Assembly (NCBI GenBank): GCA_002943765.1 | Contig: PQWQ01000003.1 | Coordinates: forward strand, 744,001-808,000 | Direction: 5' to 3' | Source: Psoroptes ovis | Lineage: Eukaryota > Arthropoda > Arachnida > Sarcoptiformes > Psoroptidae | Length of the DNA stretch: 64,000 nucleotides | Shown: piece by piece, positions 36,329 through 47,144 of the stretch | Position numbering within the stretch: position 1 is the stretch's first letter | How the letters are laid out: each line of letters begins with the position of its first letter | Notes under the pieces: generated by a model | Seen by the model: only the letters and a program-made list of their open reading frames with translations | What the model was told of the DNA's origin: nothing | Database searches by the model: none | Made by a program: the position numbers and the translations under genes

Positions 36329-37659
36329 TTTTTTTTGAATTCATTCATAAATCACAAGAAAAATAAACACAAAAACATCTTTTTGTTTATCAAACATTTT
36401 CATCAATTCTTTGGATCCATTATTTATGTTCCAATGATTTCTCGGTAATTCATCCTTTTTTTCGAATAATTCAGGCGCAAAAAAAAAGATGATAAAGTTC
36501 ATCGAACGCATTTTGGCCAACAGAATTTTCAGCAGCAATAGAATCGATGTACCGCTACCACAGAACAGAGTTTGGAACCCAATGGAAAATTAGAATCGAT
36601 TTTCCTCTTAAAATTCTTCATATTTTCAAAGAAAAAATCAATTCTAAGCATCCTCAAATTTGATTTATAATTTGTTATTCTTTTTTTTTTGTAAAATAAT
36701 CATTGGCCAAAAAATGATTAATTATTTTTTATTTTGAAAATTTTTCAAAATTTTAACAAAGCTCCATCTAGCGGTAAGAGTTTACAACGAATTATTTTAC
36801 TGCTAGAATTTAGAATTTTTTTTATTGTTTGAGCCAGAATCGATGTTCTGTTGCTGATGCCACTACCATACAATTCGAATGTGTGGTAGTGGCAAAATTT
36901 TCATATTTTATTTTTGTTTTGATTATTTTCATTTTATTTTTTTTTTTTTGAATCAAATAAATATGTTTTGACATTGTTGCTTTTGGTGATGATTATAAAC
37001 AACAAAACGATAATCTGTTAAAGATATACATTCGTTTTATTTCTCTCGATTACTTTAATATAGAAAAAAAACAAAGACATCATAACCAGTAAGTTCATTA
37101 GTCCTTAGTCATTCATTTGATTAATTCATTTCATCTAATTGATCATTTGTTTTGGTTTTTTCTCGATGAAAAATTTTAAATTCGACTCTTCTTCAAGAAT
37201 TTTTCTTTGAAAAAAATTAAACAACGAATTTGAAAGAAAAATATATTCAACTGCCATCATCATCATTATAATCATTTAAACATAAATCAAATCAAATCAG
37301 ATCAGAAAGAATACAAAAAATCAATCTTTTTTTTCGTTGCTGTTATTATTGCGTGTTTTGATTTCATTTTTTTTTCAGTGTTTTCTATTTTTATTATTAT
37401 TATTGTATTGGCCATCCTTCAAACATACACACATACACGGGTGGTTATTATTGAAAAATCAACAAACTTTTGATCCTTGAAAAATAGAAAGCCATTGATA
37501 AATTTTTCAATTGTATTTGTTAATGAAATGAAATGAAAAAAATTTTTTTTTGAAAATTCATTAATGATTTAGAAATATTGTTTTTTTGTGTTTTGTTTTC
37601 GTTTTGCTTGGTTTTTTTATTTTTATTTCATCTAATTTTTCAAAAATTTTAATATATAA
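36329..37659. promoter_or_regulatory. Divergent gap between the EF-hand-like gene and ARIH1
   Basis: A 1.3-kb gap with CTCCATCTAGCGG at 36762-36774, a perfect 11-bp-arm palindrome at 36858-36894 and a diverged repeat also present near 51.6-51.9 kb. It presumably includes both promoters and the ARIH1 5' UTR. No coding exon was supported. Confidence 0.35.
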
Positions 37660-39662
37660 ATGATAATGTCCGATTACGAACATTGTGATGATGATGTTGA
37701 TTCAATTAATGATCCATCACCACCGTTAACCACTGATGAAGATGATGACGATGATGATGAAGATCTTGATGATGATAGTGTTCTGATAGCATTGGACACT
37801 ACTGTCGATAATTCATTAAGACAACGGCCAGATGGTATGGAATTAGATGATGATTATCCATACAAAGTATTAACCACTGATGATATCATGAGATATATGA
37901 TTGATACTATTAAAGAAGTCAACACTGTTGTTCAGGTATAGATTTATCTCATTTTTTAAAGATTGATTGTTCTATAAATTTACTTTACTGTTCTCGAAAT
38001 TAGCTTCCACAAACAATAACCAGAATTTTATTGAATTATTTTAAATGGGATAAAGAAAAATTGTATGAAAAATATTATGATGGTGATCAAACGCAATTAT
38101 TCAATGATGCTCATATTGTCAATCCAAATTATCGTTCTGTGAAGGTATGAATCATCATATTTTACGTCTACTAAGCAATATTAATTTATATTTTTTTCTA
38201 ATAAAACAGAAACCAATATATCATGCAATAGAATTCTGCAATATTTGCTGTTTAGAATATCCATCACCTGTATGTTAATTTTTTTTATTGACTTTCATTG
38301 TTTCAAAACTAATATATTCGATCATTAAACAGCAAATGACCGGATTAGGATGTGAACATCGTTTTTGTCGTGAATGTTGGACAAATTATTTAACAACCAA
38401 AATCATGGAAGAAGGTCAAGGGCATTCGATAGGTTGTGCAGCTCATAATTGTGACATTTTAGTCGATGATCAAACTGTATTTAGTTTAATTAATGATCCA
38501 AAAGTAAAATTGCGATATCAACAATTGATAACAAATAGCTTTGTTGAAGTAAGTCTATTGAAATATGAATTTTAAAAGCTAATTGAGTTTCATTTTATTC
38601 TAATAGTGTAATAGGCTACTACGGTGGTGCCCCAAACCTGAATGCACGCGTGTCATCAAAGTCGAATATGTCGCATTCAGACCAGTTAAATGTTATTGTA
38701 ATAAAGTTTTCTGGTTAGTCAACATTTTTGAAGCCAATACATTTGGTTATTAATCAATTTTATCTTTATAAAAAGTGTTTTATGTAGTGAAGATTGGCAT
38801 GAGCCAATTAAATGTGATCTACTGAAAAAATGGAAAAAGAAATGCGACGATGATAGTGAAACATCTAATTGGATAGCAGCCAACACAAAAGAATGTCCAA
38901 AATGTCGTGTTACCATTGAAAAAGATGGCGGTTGTAATCACATGGTATTTATCCTTATTATTTTAAATTAATGCGTCTAATTGATTTTAATTTATTTAAA
39001 AAAAAAAAGATTTGTAAAAATCAATCTTGTCGTGCAGATTTTTGTTGGGTATGTCTTGGTCCATGGGAGCCGCATGGTTCATCTTGGTATAATTGTAATC
39101 GATATGATGAAGATGAAGCAAAAGCAGCCCGGGATGCACAAGAAAAATCTCGATCAGCATTACAAAGATATCTATTTTACTGTAATCGTTATATGAATCA
39201 TATGCAAAGTTTGAAATTTGAACATAAACTATATGAATTGGTGAAAACAAAAATGGAAGAAATGCAACAGCATAACATGTCTTGGATTGAAGTACAATTT
39301 TTGAAAAAAGCAGTCGATGTTCTATGTCAATGTCGGCAAACATTAATGTACACATATGTATTTGCCTATTATTTAATCAAAAATAATCAATCGATCATTT
39401 TTGAAGAAAATCAAAGAGACTTAGAAAGTGCCACCGAAATTTTATCTGAATATCTTGAAAGAGATATTACTGGCGATAATATAACGGTGATTAAGCAAAA
39501 AGTTCAAGACAAGCATAGGTATTTATTTCTCATTCATACTTGATAATCAAAACAAATTAATTTTCAAAATTTTCACTCAGATACTGTGAATCAAGACGAC
39601 GAGCTTTATTAGATCATGTTCAAGAAGGTTATGACAAAGAAATATGGGAATATCAGCTTTAA
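37660..39662 (+). CDS. ARIH1: Ariadne-1 RBR E3 ubiquitin ligase (ARIH1)
   Basis: RING-between-RING ligase working with neddylated cullins. Eight exons: 37660-37935, 38004-38144, 38210-38269, 38333-38548, 38607-38713, 38776-38944, 39010-39518 and 39581-39662. All junctions are GT-AG and in frame; the product is 519 aa (human 557). A second ATG at 37666 is equally possible as start. The N terminus is poly-Asp, as in the family. A UBA-like region follows, then RING1 (CNICC at 149-153), the IBR, and Rcat with catalytic Cys320 in GGCNHM. The Ariadne helical domain (QHNMSWIEVQFLKKAVDVL) and the family end KVQDKHRYCESRRR are present. The exon 7 acceptor is an unusual A-run (AAAAAAAAG). The very end is WEYQL where vertebrates have WEYIED. 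AATAAA lies at 39735-39740. Confidence 0.96.
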
Positions 39663-40427
39663 ATTCAGCAATTGCGATTTCAAACAATTATTTTGATCAT
39701 TTCATCAAGCAATACCAACGGCGAAAAAAAATCGAATAAACTCTACCATGCACTTAAATATCTTAGGGCATCATCATTTTCAAATCTCAAAAATGGTATC
39801 GATATTTGCGATTGTATATTTATGTTCAAAAAAAAAAACTTCCTACGATAATTATTTATTGCAAAAACAGCAAAAATCCAACAAACAAACAAACAGAAAA
39901 AACAAACATCTTCCTCTGATAATGAAAAAACATTTTGTGATTATTTTTATTTTCTTTTCTCATCATTATCATTCATGTTTACCATTCATCACCATCAACA
40001 TCATCATCCATTCATAAATCATATGAATTTTCATTTAAGCAAAATAAAAATTGAAAAAAAACAAAAGATGCACATTTTCATCACTGATTTATACATAAAA
40101 TTTAATAAAAGAAATTATAATAGATAAATTAATGAATGAATATTAAGATTTGTAATCTTTTTTTTTATACAAATTTTTTTTTTATTCAAAATTTTAAATA
40201 ATGATAATAATAATAATGCTCCTAAAAAATAAGAAAGAAATTATATAAAAATAAGTTACAAAAAAAGAAGAAGAAGATGATGAAGAAAAAAAATTGGGAA
40301 AAAAATCATTGATGATAAAAATTTCTAAAATATTCATTATGTATATGAAATTCGTCGATTCATGTTGTGTTGGTTGTTGTTGAAAGAAATAAAAATTTTC
40401 TTCACTGATTGATATTCATAATTGAAA
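39663..40427. other. Convergent 3' region of ARIH1 and 53BP1
   Basis: AT-rich 3' UTR-type sequence with AATAAA on the plus strand at 39735-39740 and on the minus strand at 40191-40196. No additional gene was seen. Confidence 0.55.
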
Positions 40428-43400
40428 TCATTTATGTAAGTAGGAAAATGATGGTGATGCATCGAACGGTAATTTACGTCCATTTATTAAACATTGTACA
40501 ATATATTCACTAGCAACGATTGGTATTTTTAATTGTTTTGCTTTATTGATCAATGATGTTGGACAGCTAGTATCACCAATAATTATGTCGATTTGACCAC
40601 CTGTTTTTTCAAGAAGAATAAGGGAAAAAAATGAAATTATTTGAAGAAAAAAAAATAATTTCAATAACTTACGTTGTAATGATTTATGAATATTTGCATC
40701 ATTTTTAACAATGATCGCCTGTGCTGCTAATAAAACAGGTGACCATAATTGTTGCAATTTTTCTGGCTGATCAGAACCAAAATAAAATTTAGCACCTTTA
40801 AATAATAGCGAACTTTTTTTGAATGTATTTCTGTGGATATTTATGAAAAATAAATTTAATAATCAGCATTATGTAATCGTTTGACAGAATACTCACTTAT
40901 CAGAAGATAATGCATTTGTTATGATACTATAACCAGCCGGTAATGTATATGATTCACGATCAAGTATACGATTTTGACGACAACAATCAATTATCCATTG
41001 ATGACTTACAATCGATACGCCTCCAGCTAAACATTGAATGAATTTAATCGATCTTGAATACGTATCAGCAATGCATACACATTCATTTGAGGATTTCTGA
41101 AATTAAAGAAAGATTCGTAAATTTTTTATTTAAAAATTAAATGCAATGATTTATTACCTTCATTTCTTCATATGTTTCATAAACTTTACCACCACCATTG
41201 ACAATTTGTTTGATTAAGTATGTTTTATCGAACGGAGTCGAGCATTCTGGATTTGAATCTGAATCATTTGGATCAATTACGCCATTATTATCATTATTGC
41301 TGTTATTTTGAAAATTGTTACCACATGTCAGAATAAATGCTATATTTCGAAATAATTTAGAATCAGATTTAGGTATTGGACCAAAAATTTTTTCCAATTC
41401 ATTTTTCGGTATTGTCAATTCTATCGAACGAGCTGATCGAATTGGCGGCGGCGATAAAGCTAATGATCGTTCATGATAATGGCCAACTGTTGATGGCAAT
41501 CGATTGGTGGCTATTTTTAATGAATTTAAATTTTTATTTATTTTGTTATTATTGCTATTGCTATTAATCAATTGATTTTGATCAGTATCTTTATTAATAT
41601 TATTTGTATTGGTGCTTGTCGTTTTTCGCTTTTTCGATGGAATGGATGTTGTACTATCGGATGCAGTGTCAGTTGAATCGTTAACAACACTATTAAGGGC
41701 TGAGTTTTTTCTATTATTTTGCTTGGTATTTCTTGATCGTTTACCCGAAACAATATTATCAAGATCAACATCGGCAAACACCGTTGCCATCATCGTTTGT
41801 TTTGCATAACGATTCAATAGAATGTTACCTTGTTCACTGTAGAGAAAAACATCTTTCAATGGGTATCGTTTTATCACTTTGGTACCATCATCTTCATCAG
41901 AGTGTTCGAGTTCGAAAACATAATTTTTATTATCATCTAATTTTATTAATTTTTTGATGATCGATGCTTTACAGAGTTCATCAGAAATTTTAACCATTAA
42001 TTCTTGTTTCGGTTGCTCGCCAAGATGTTCGATTCTAATGATTTCATTTTCGAATAAATTTCTTGTTGCATTATCTTCAAAACGCACTTGCCATCGATGC
42101 GTCTCATTTTTCTTAACGATTTCAGCTGGATAGAAATTTTTATCCATCCATTTAGCCATTATTTTCATGCCTGGTCTTATTCGTTCAATGACAATATTTT
42201 TATTTTCTACATTAGTGAATTTTTTAGTCGATGAATCATTGCCACAATTCGATGGCGTAGAAGAAATTAAATCAATATCTGACGCTCTTGTCGGTGATTT
42301 CGAGGACTTGACAGGCGTCTTTTGTAATGATAATAATGCTGATGCAGCTTCTTTATCTTCATTTTCATCAATTTTTGTAGATATTGATTTTTTAGATTCT
42401 TTTGATTTTTGTTTTGGCTGTTGATTTTGTTGTAAAACAATTGTTTGTTCAGCAATCGCTTTATTTTCTTCTTTGATCAAATCAATTGATGAATTTGCCG
42501 ATGTTTGGCCAACATCATTTACCGTTTTAGCAATGAAAAAATTTTCCGATGATACTGAATTTGAACATGGACTTTTGGTGTCCACAGTCAAACTACTGAC
42601 ATCGGCAAACAAACCAGAACTTCCCGTATGAGTCGTATGAGATCGGTTACTAATTGAACTTAATGTTATATTATGAGCATTTTCATTATTATCATTACGT
42701 TGATTATTCCAATCATTGATGGTCGTGAAACCAACATCGATAATACATTGTTCATTTTTCTTGACATTTTCTTTCACAACTGTTTTTGTAGATGTATCGA
42801 CTAGTTGTTCAATTACTTTGAATACGATTAAATGTCTTCTTTCGAATAATTGATTATTTTTTGTATCATTTATCATATCGTTATTATTATTATTATCATC
42901 ATTATCATTATGTTTACTGATCATTAATTTAGATCCATCTTCATTGGTATTTATTGGCAAATATTGTTGCTGATGATTATGATTGAGAATTTTACGATTC
43001 ATGATTGCTGTCTTTATTAGATTATCATTTTTATTACTATTAATAGACGCCATTGATGTTGTCGTATTGTATTGTTGTATTTGTTGACCAGAATTTTGTT
43101 GTTGCGGTTCCATAAACGGAAAACAATCATTATCCATTGGTTTTTGCTGTTGCGCTAAATACGTGTGATTCGATGATTTGAATCTAGATTGATGCTGAGC
43201 ATTTATTGATGGCAGTGAAGTATCAGCCGTAATAGGATGTCTTTGTTGCTGATGAATGTGATGAGAATGATGATTCCAATTTGATGATTCATGAAAATTA
43301 TTCTGTGCAGAATTTTTCAATGAATTATGATTACCATGAATAATTTGTTTATGATTATTTAAATTGGTCGTTTGTTGTGGCAATGGAGGTGTTAGGTTAT

Positions 43401-44247
43401 AATTGGTATTTGTGTCTGATGCTGTGTCCGATATGTGCGTCAATGATGTCGATATATTTTTATTAAGATAATTGGATTGATTATGAGTATGAGTGAGATG
43501 ATGATGAGGATTCATCATCATCGTACTGGCTGATCCATCAGAAATCATTTGTGATGGTGATGGAGATGATGACATAACACCAATCGGACTGTCTGAGGGA
43601 TATGTTACCGTTGTAATTGTTGGCGACATATCATAAACATGATTTTCATTACAATTATTATTATTATTGAAAGTGATTGTTTGTTGTTGTTGTTGTATTC
43701 CAGTATTTAAAGATGACATTGATGTTGGTGAAGGAGTCATAAATGAAGTTGTTACGGCAAGATTATTGTTATGCTGAGGTAAAACAGGTGATACATCTGA
43801 TGCCATAGATAATGCCAATGAGTATGATTGTTGTTGTTGTTGTTGTTGTTGTGATGATGATGATGGCGTTGAAAGTTGATGTGATTTTCTAATCGATGTT
43901 TGTTGTTGTTTATTGTTTTCATTATGTGTTGACTGATGACTAGTTGAATGAAATGTTAAATTATCACCATGTATTTGTTGTGAATGTGAGTCATTCTAAA
44001 TTTTTAGACGAAAAAAAAAACGAATTAGTAAAAATATAAAACATTTAATAAAGTATACCAAATAAGAATCATTTGAATTTGATTGATAATATGTTGGCGT
44101 ATTAGCATTGGCATAATATTGTTGTTGTTGATGATCATGATGAGTTTGTTGATGATGTCCAATCTGCTGATGATGTACAAGTTGTTGTTGTTGCTGTTGT
44201 TGTTGATCATCAATCATATTTAATACTGGTGTTGAATTGATATTCAT
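40428..44247 (-). CDS. TP53BP1: 53BP1 orthologue: tandem Tudor and BRCT repeats
   Basis: Chromatin reader that steers double-strand-break repair. Five exons: 44247-44059, 43995-41158, 41096-40897, 40830-40673 and 40600-40428; the product is 1185 aa. The first ~600 residues are low-complexity, rich in Gln, Asn, His and Ser. The tandem Tudor region (about 670-795) reads GMKIMAKW.DKNFYPAEI, then the second Tudor, then DVFLYSEQGN, matching human 53BP1. It is followed by LDNIVSGKRSR, the counterpart of the ubiquitin-dependent recruitment motif. Two C-terminal BRCT repeats start near 941: SKLFRNIAFILT, then VSIVSHQWIIDC, LPAGYSI, and finally DIIIGDTSCPTSL with VASEYIVQCLINGRK. Introns fall inside the BRCT region. 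It is shorter than the vertebrate protein (~1970 aa), mainly in the N-terminal half. Confidence 0.93.
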
Positions 44248-45180
44248 TATTACAAATTCAATTCAATGTTTCAAAATTTTATTTAATGCAATTTATTATT
44301 GTTTCTTGAAAGATTTATCTTAATTCTATTATTATGAACATGAGAAAAATGTATTAATTCATCAAAAATAAATAAATGAGATCATATGTTTTAGTTTAAT
44401 TTTTTATTCAATGAAAAAAATTATGATCAATTCAAATAACATTTGAAAAAAACAACATATTGTTTATGCTTTTAAAATTGATCTGTCAAATTGAATCAAT
44501 GATCAAGGAATTGATTGAATTATGCTCATCATATTCCAAACAATTACAATAATGCCAATAATATCAATGATAATTTATCTTTCGAGCAATAATTGTGTGG
44601 ATATTTCTTATCTAAATCATTCGAAAAAATACAATACAAATCAACATCATCATCATCATCATCAACAACAACAACAACATTCACGAATCTGAATATAGTG
44701 AAAAAAATAGTGGAAAAAAATACCAGAAAACAAAATGATTGAAAAATACTGAGCCGGCTCAGTCATTTTTTCTTCTTCATCTTCGTTTTTTTTTCACTTT
44801 GTTTATTTATTCATTCATTTCATATTCATATATATGAACACACACACACACACATTTATATCATTTAAATTTCGTTTATCTTCTTTACATTCATTCATTT
44901 ATGTCACATCGTGATGGCAAAACGAAAAATTCTTCAGTTCTTTCGTGAAAGGCCAAAAAAAAAAAAAAAAAAGATTCTCTCTCCTCTTTCTTCAATCCTC
45001 CTCCTCTCTGTCTCTTATCTCTCTTTGCTTTACACCTTTCTCTTTTCATATTCACTCATAACATATATTCCTCCTCATCATCATTTTTTCACGATGCGTA
45101 AAATAAAAATGCAAAACAACGCCATCTGATGAGCAAAAGATGAAATTTTGATTTTAAAAATTTTTTTCAAATTTTTCAAA
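44248..45180. promoter_or_regulatory. Upstream region of 53BP1, left flank of the transposon
   Basis: AT-rich with a CAT repeat (44648-44666), CA repeat (44839-44854), an A run (about 44955) and a CT-rich stretch (44975-45035). GCCATCTGATG at 45121-45131 is another of the GATGGC-type words. No exon was seen. Confidence 0.35.
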
Positions 45181-45207
45181 GGGTTTCCTTTAATAACATA
45201 GAGTGAT

Positions 45208-45576
45208 GCGGCCCCTGGAAAAAAATCAGAATGAAAGTTATCGCATCATGTTTTTGGTCAATAGAGATGAAAAAAAGTCAATTATGGTCATCTCCAATTC
45301 TTGACCCTTCCGGTCCAAAAAGGGGGTCAAAAGTCAATAATTGCTATATCTCGGCCGTTTTAAGAGGTGAACTCTCAATTTTTTCAATAATTAAAGATTA
45401 TCTAGCTATTAATCATTGGTGAAAATATCATTGCTTAACACGATCGAGAAACCGAAATATATCCATTTGAAGTTACCATTGTCATTATCATATGGGCTGC
45501 CAGTTGACGTGTACACGTCAAAACTGAAGTGCTCGGTGATTCGCTCAACAACTGTCGTATTTAACACAAGTATTTC
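45208..45576 (+). repeat. Left terminal inverted repeat
   Basis: Reads outward-in from GCGGCCCCTGG through CTTGACCCTTCCGGTCC (sense of the repeat) to AACACAAGTATTTC. It is the reverse complement of 46616-46984. Confidence 0.9.
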
Positions 45577-45639
45577 TAAGTCTATGATATTTTGGGCTAT
45601 TGTTGGTTCAACTTCATGTAATGATATTAATATCAGGTA

Positions 45640-46436
45640 ATGATGCCAGCATTGAAAGGCCAACGGAATCAATTAACAACAACTGAATCGAATCATTTAC
45701 GCTTTGTTACCAAAATCCGTTGGCCAGTAGAAGCAGTGCATGGAGTCATAGCACAAAAATATAAGCTTCTACACCACCATTTTCTGAATCAATCGCTGTC
45801 AAAAGCATCGACGTATTGCAGAATAGCTTGCTATCTGGTGAACAATTTTTGTAAGCGATATACGAGCGATAAGGACAATGTTGATGTAATTGTGCTGCGA
45901 ATGTTTAAAATGAATTTAACCAACAACGATCTTGGTCAATATGTTATAGATAATAATCTCAATTATAAAAAAACATATTTATCAACACATGGAGCAATGA
46001 TCTTGCAGATTTTCCACAATTCTCACTCGAACTATTGATAATGTTTTTCACTGGGTCATATCAACTGTCACAATCGATAACATACCTGGGAGAAATGCTA
46101 TCAGACCATGATCAATTGCTCGTAGAAAAAATGTTGGGTGATATGTCTTTGATTCGATGGGTTCGATCGAGACATATCAATTAAAAGGCCTACCGGGTTT
46201 GTGTAAAATATCAACCGAATGGCCATGAACTTGATTCAATATTAGGCCATTATTGTACTTGTGCCATCGGGAACCGAACCATTGGTTCGTGTTCACATGT
46301 TTCAGCTCTAATATATTATCTAAGTTATGGCAAGTACGAGAACCGTAGATTCCTGCCAGCTGAGGCTCTGAAAAACATCTTCGATCATAGCGGTCCGATC
46401 GTTTTTGATGATGATGAAAGTGATATCAAAGAGTGA
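45640..46436 (+). pseudogene. Transposase remnant: C-terminal DDE part plus SWIM zinc finger
   Basis: An open frame from 45640 to 46038 encodes MMPALKGQ then RFVTKIRWPVEAVHG, the block around the last acidic residue of DDE-type endonucleases of the IS5/Harbinger-like kind. It is followed by an Asn-rich RIACYLVNNF segment. The frame then shifts near 46000: the continuing family sequence (DFPQFSLELL, then QLSQSITYLGEML) is in another frame. An in-frame TAA at 46182-46184 interrupts that second frame before the SWIM motif CTC...SCSHV (46254-46298), and it ends with TGA at 46436. The N-terminal part with the earlier catalytic Asp residues is absent. Two lesions plus the truncation make it a pseudogene. 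Confidence 0.75.
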
Positions 46437-46615
46437 TTTATCCTTATTTTTCTTTCTTATTTTTTTTTTGAATATTTCTTGTTAATATTTTTGTAGATAT
46501 ATATTTTAGATAATATATGGTGGCTGTTAGATGGTGGTTTATGTCCTGTGGCTGCCAAAATGTCATTAAATGGTTATGCTTGGGCTTAAATGGTCATCAA
46601 TTGATGATGAACATG

Positions 46616-46984
46616 GAAATACTTGTGTTAAATGCGACAGTTGTTGAGCGAATCACCGAGCACTTCAGTTTTGACGTGTACACGTCAACTGGCAGCCCAT
46701 ATGATAATGACAATGGTAACTTCAAATGGATATATTTCGGTTTCTCGATCGTGTTAAGCAATGATATTTTCACCAATGATTAATAGCTAGATAATCTTTA
46801 ATTATTGAAAAAATTGAGAGTTCACCTCTTAAAACGGCCGAGATATAGCAATTATTGACTTTTGACCCCCTTTTTGGACCGGAAGGGTCAAGAATTGGAG
46901 ATGACCATAATTGACTTTTTTTCATCTCTATTGACCAAAAACATGATGCGATAACTTTTATTCTGATTTTTTTCCAGGGGCCGC
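46616..46984 (-). repeat. Right terminal inverted repeat
   Basis: Reverse complement of 45208-45576. An 88-codon chance frame (46517-46783) runs through it and its mirror appears in the left repeat, which is a by-product of the repeat rather than a gene. Confidence 0.9.
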
Positions 46985-47144
46985 TATTCTAGGTTACCCT
47001 TTAAAATTTCTTTTAATTCATCATAGTAAAACTAAATATATTTTGAATTTTTGTGTGTGTTTATGTGTTTTGTTGATAATATTGTTGTAATTGATGAATT
47101 AATGAATGAACAAAGATAATTTTTTTTTGATTTTATATAAATTA

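Larger units (their letters stand above)
45181..46999 (+). mobile_element. Decayed DNA transposon with 369-bp terminal inverted repeats
   Basis: Segment 45208-45576 is repeated as its reverse complement at 46616-46984. Both copies are 369 bp, with only scattered substitutions and no length change that I could see. The ends share GCGGCCCCTGGAAAAAAATC; outside them GGGT..CCT sequences pair weakly, putting the probable limits at 45181 (GGG) and 46999 (CCC). No clear target duplication was found. The 1.04-kb interior carries the 3' part of a transposase. The element is GC-richer than its surroundings and sits between the 53BP1 start and the OTUD7 3' end. It is internally deleted and cannot encode an intact enzyme. 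The superfamily was not assigned. Confidence 0.85.

Noticed and set aside
36341..36538. 65-codon minus-strand frame upstream of the EF-hand-like gene
   Set aside because: It ends before the EF-hand ATG, no donor joins it in frame, and the sequence shows no family features.
42167..42424. Plus-strand frame inside 53BP1, one of many antisense frames
   Set aside because: Antisense shadow of a conserved coding exon; the Asp/Ser/Phe bias mirrors the true frame.
46517..46783. 88-codon frame, and its mirror at 45409-45672
   Set aside because: Both are the same sequence read from the two inverted repeats of the transposon; no separate gene is supported.
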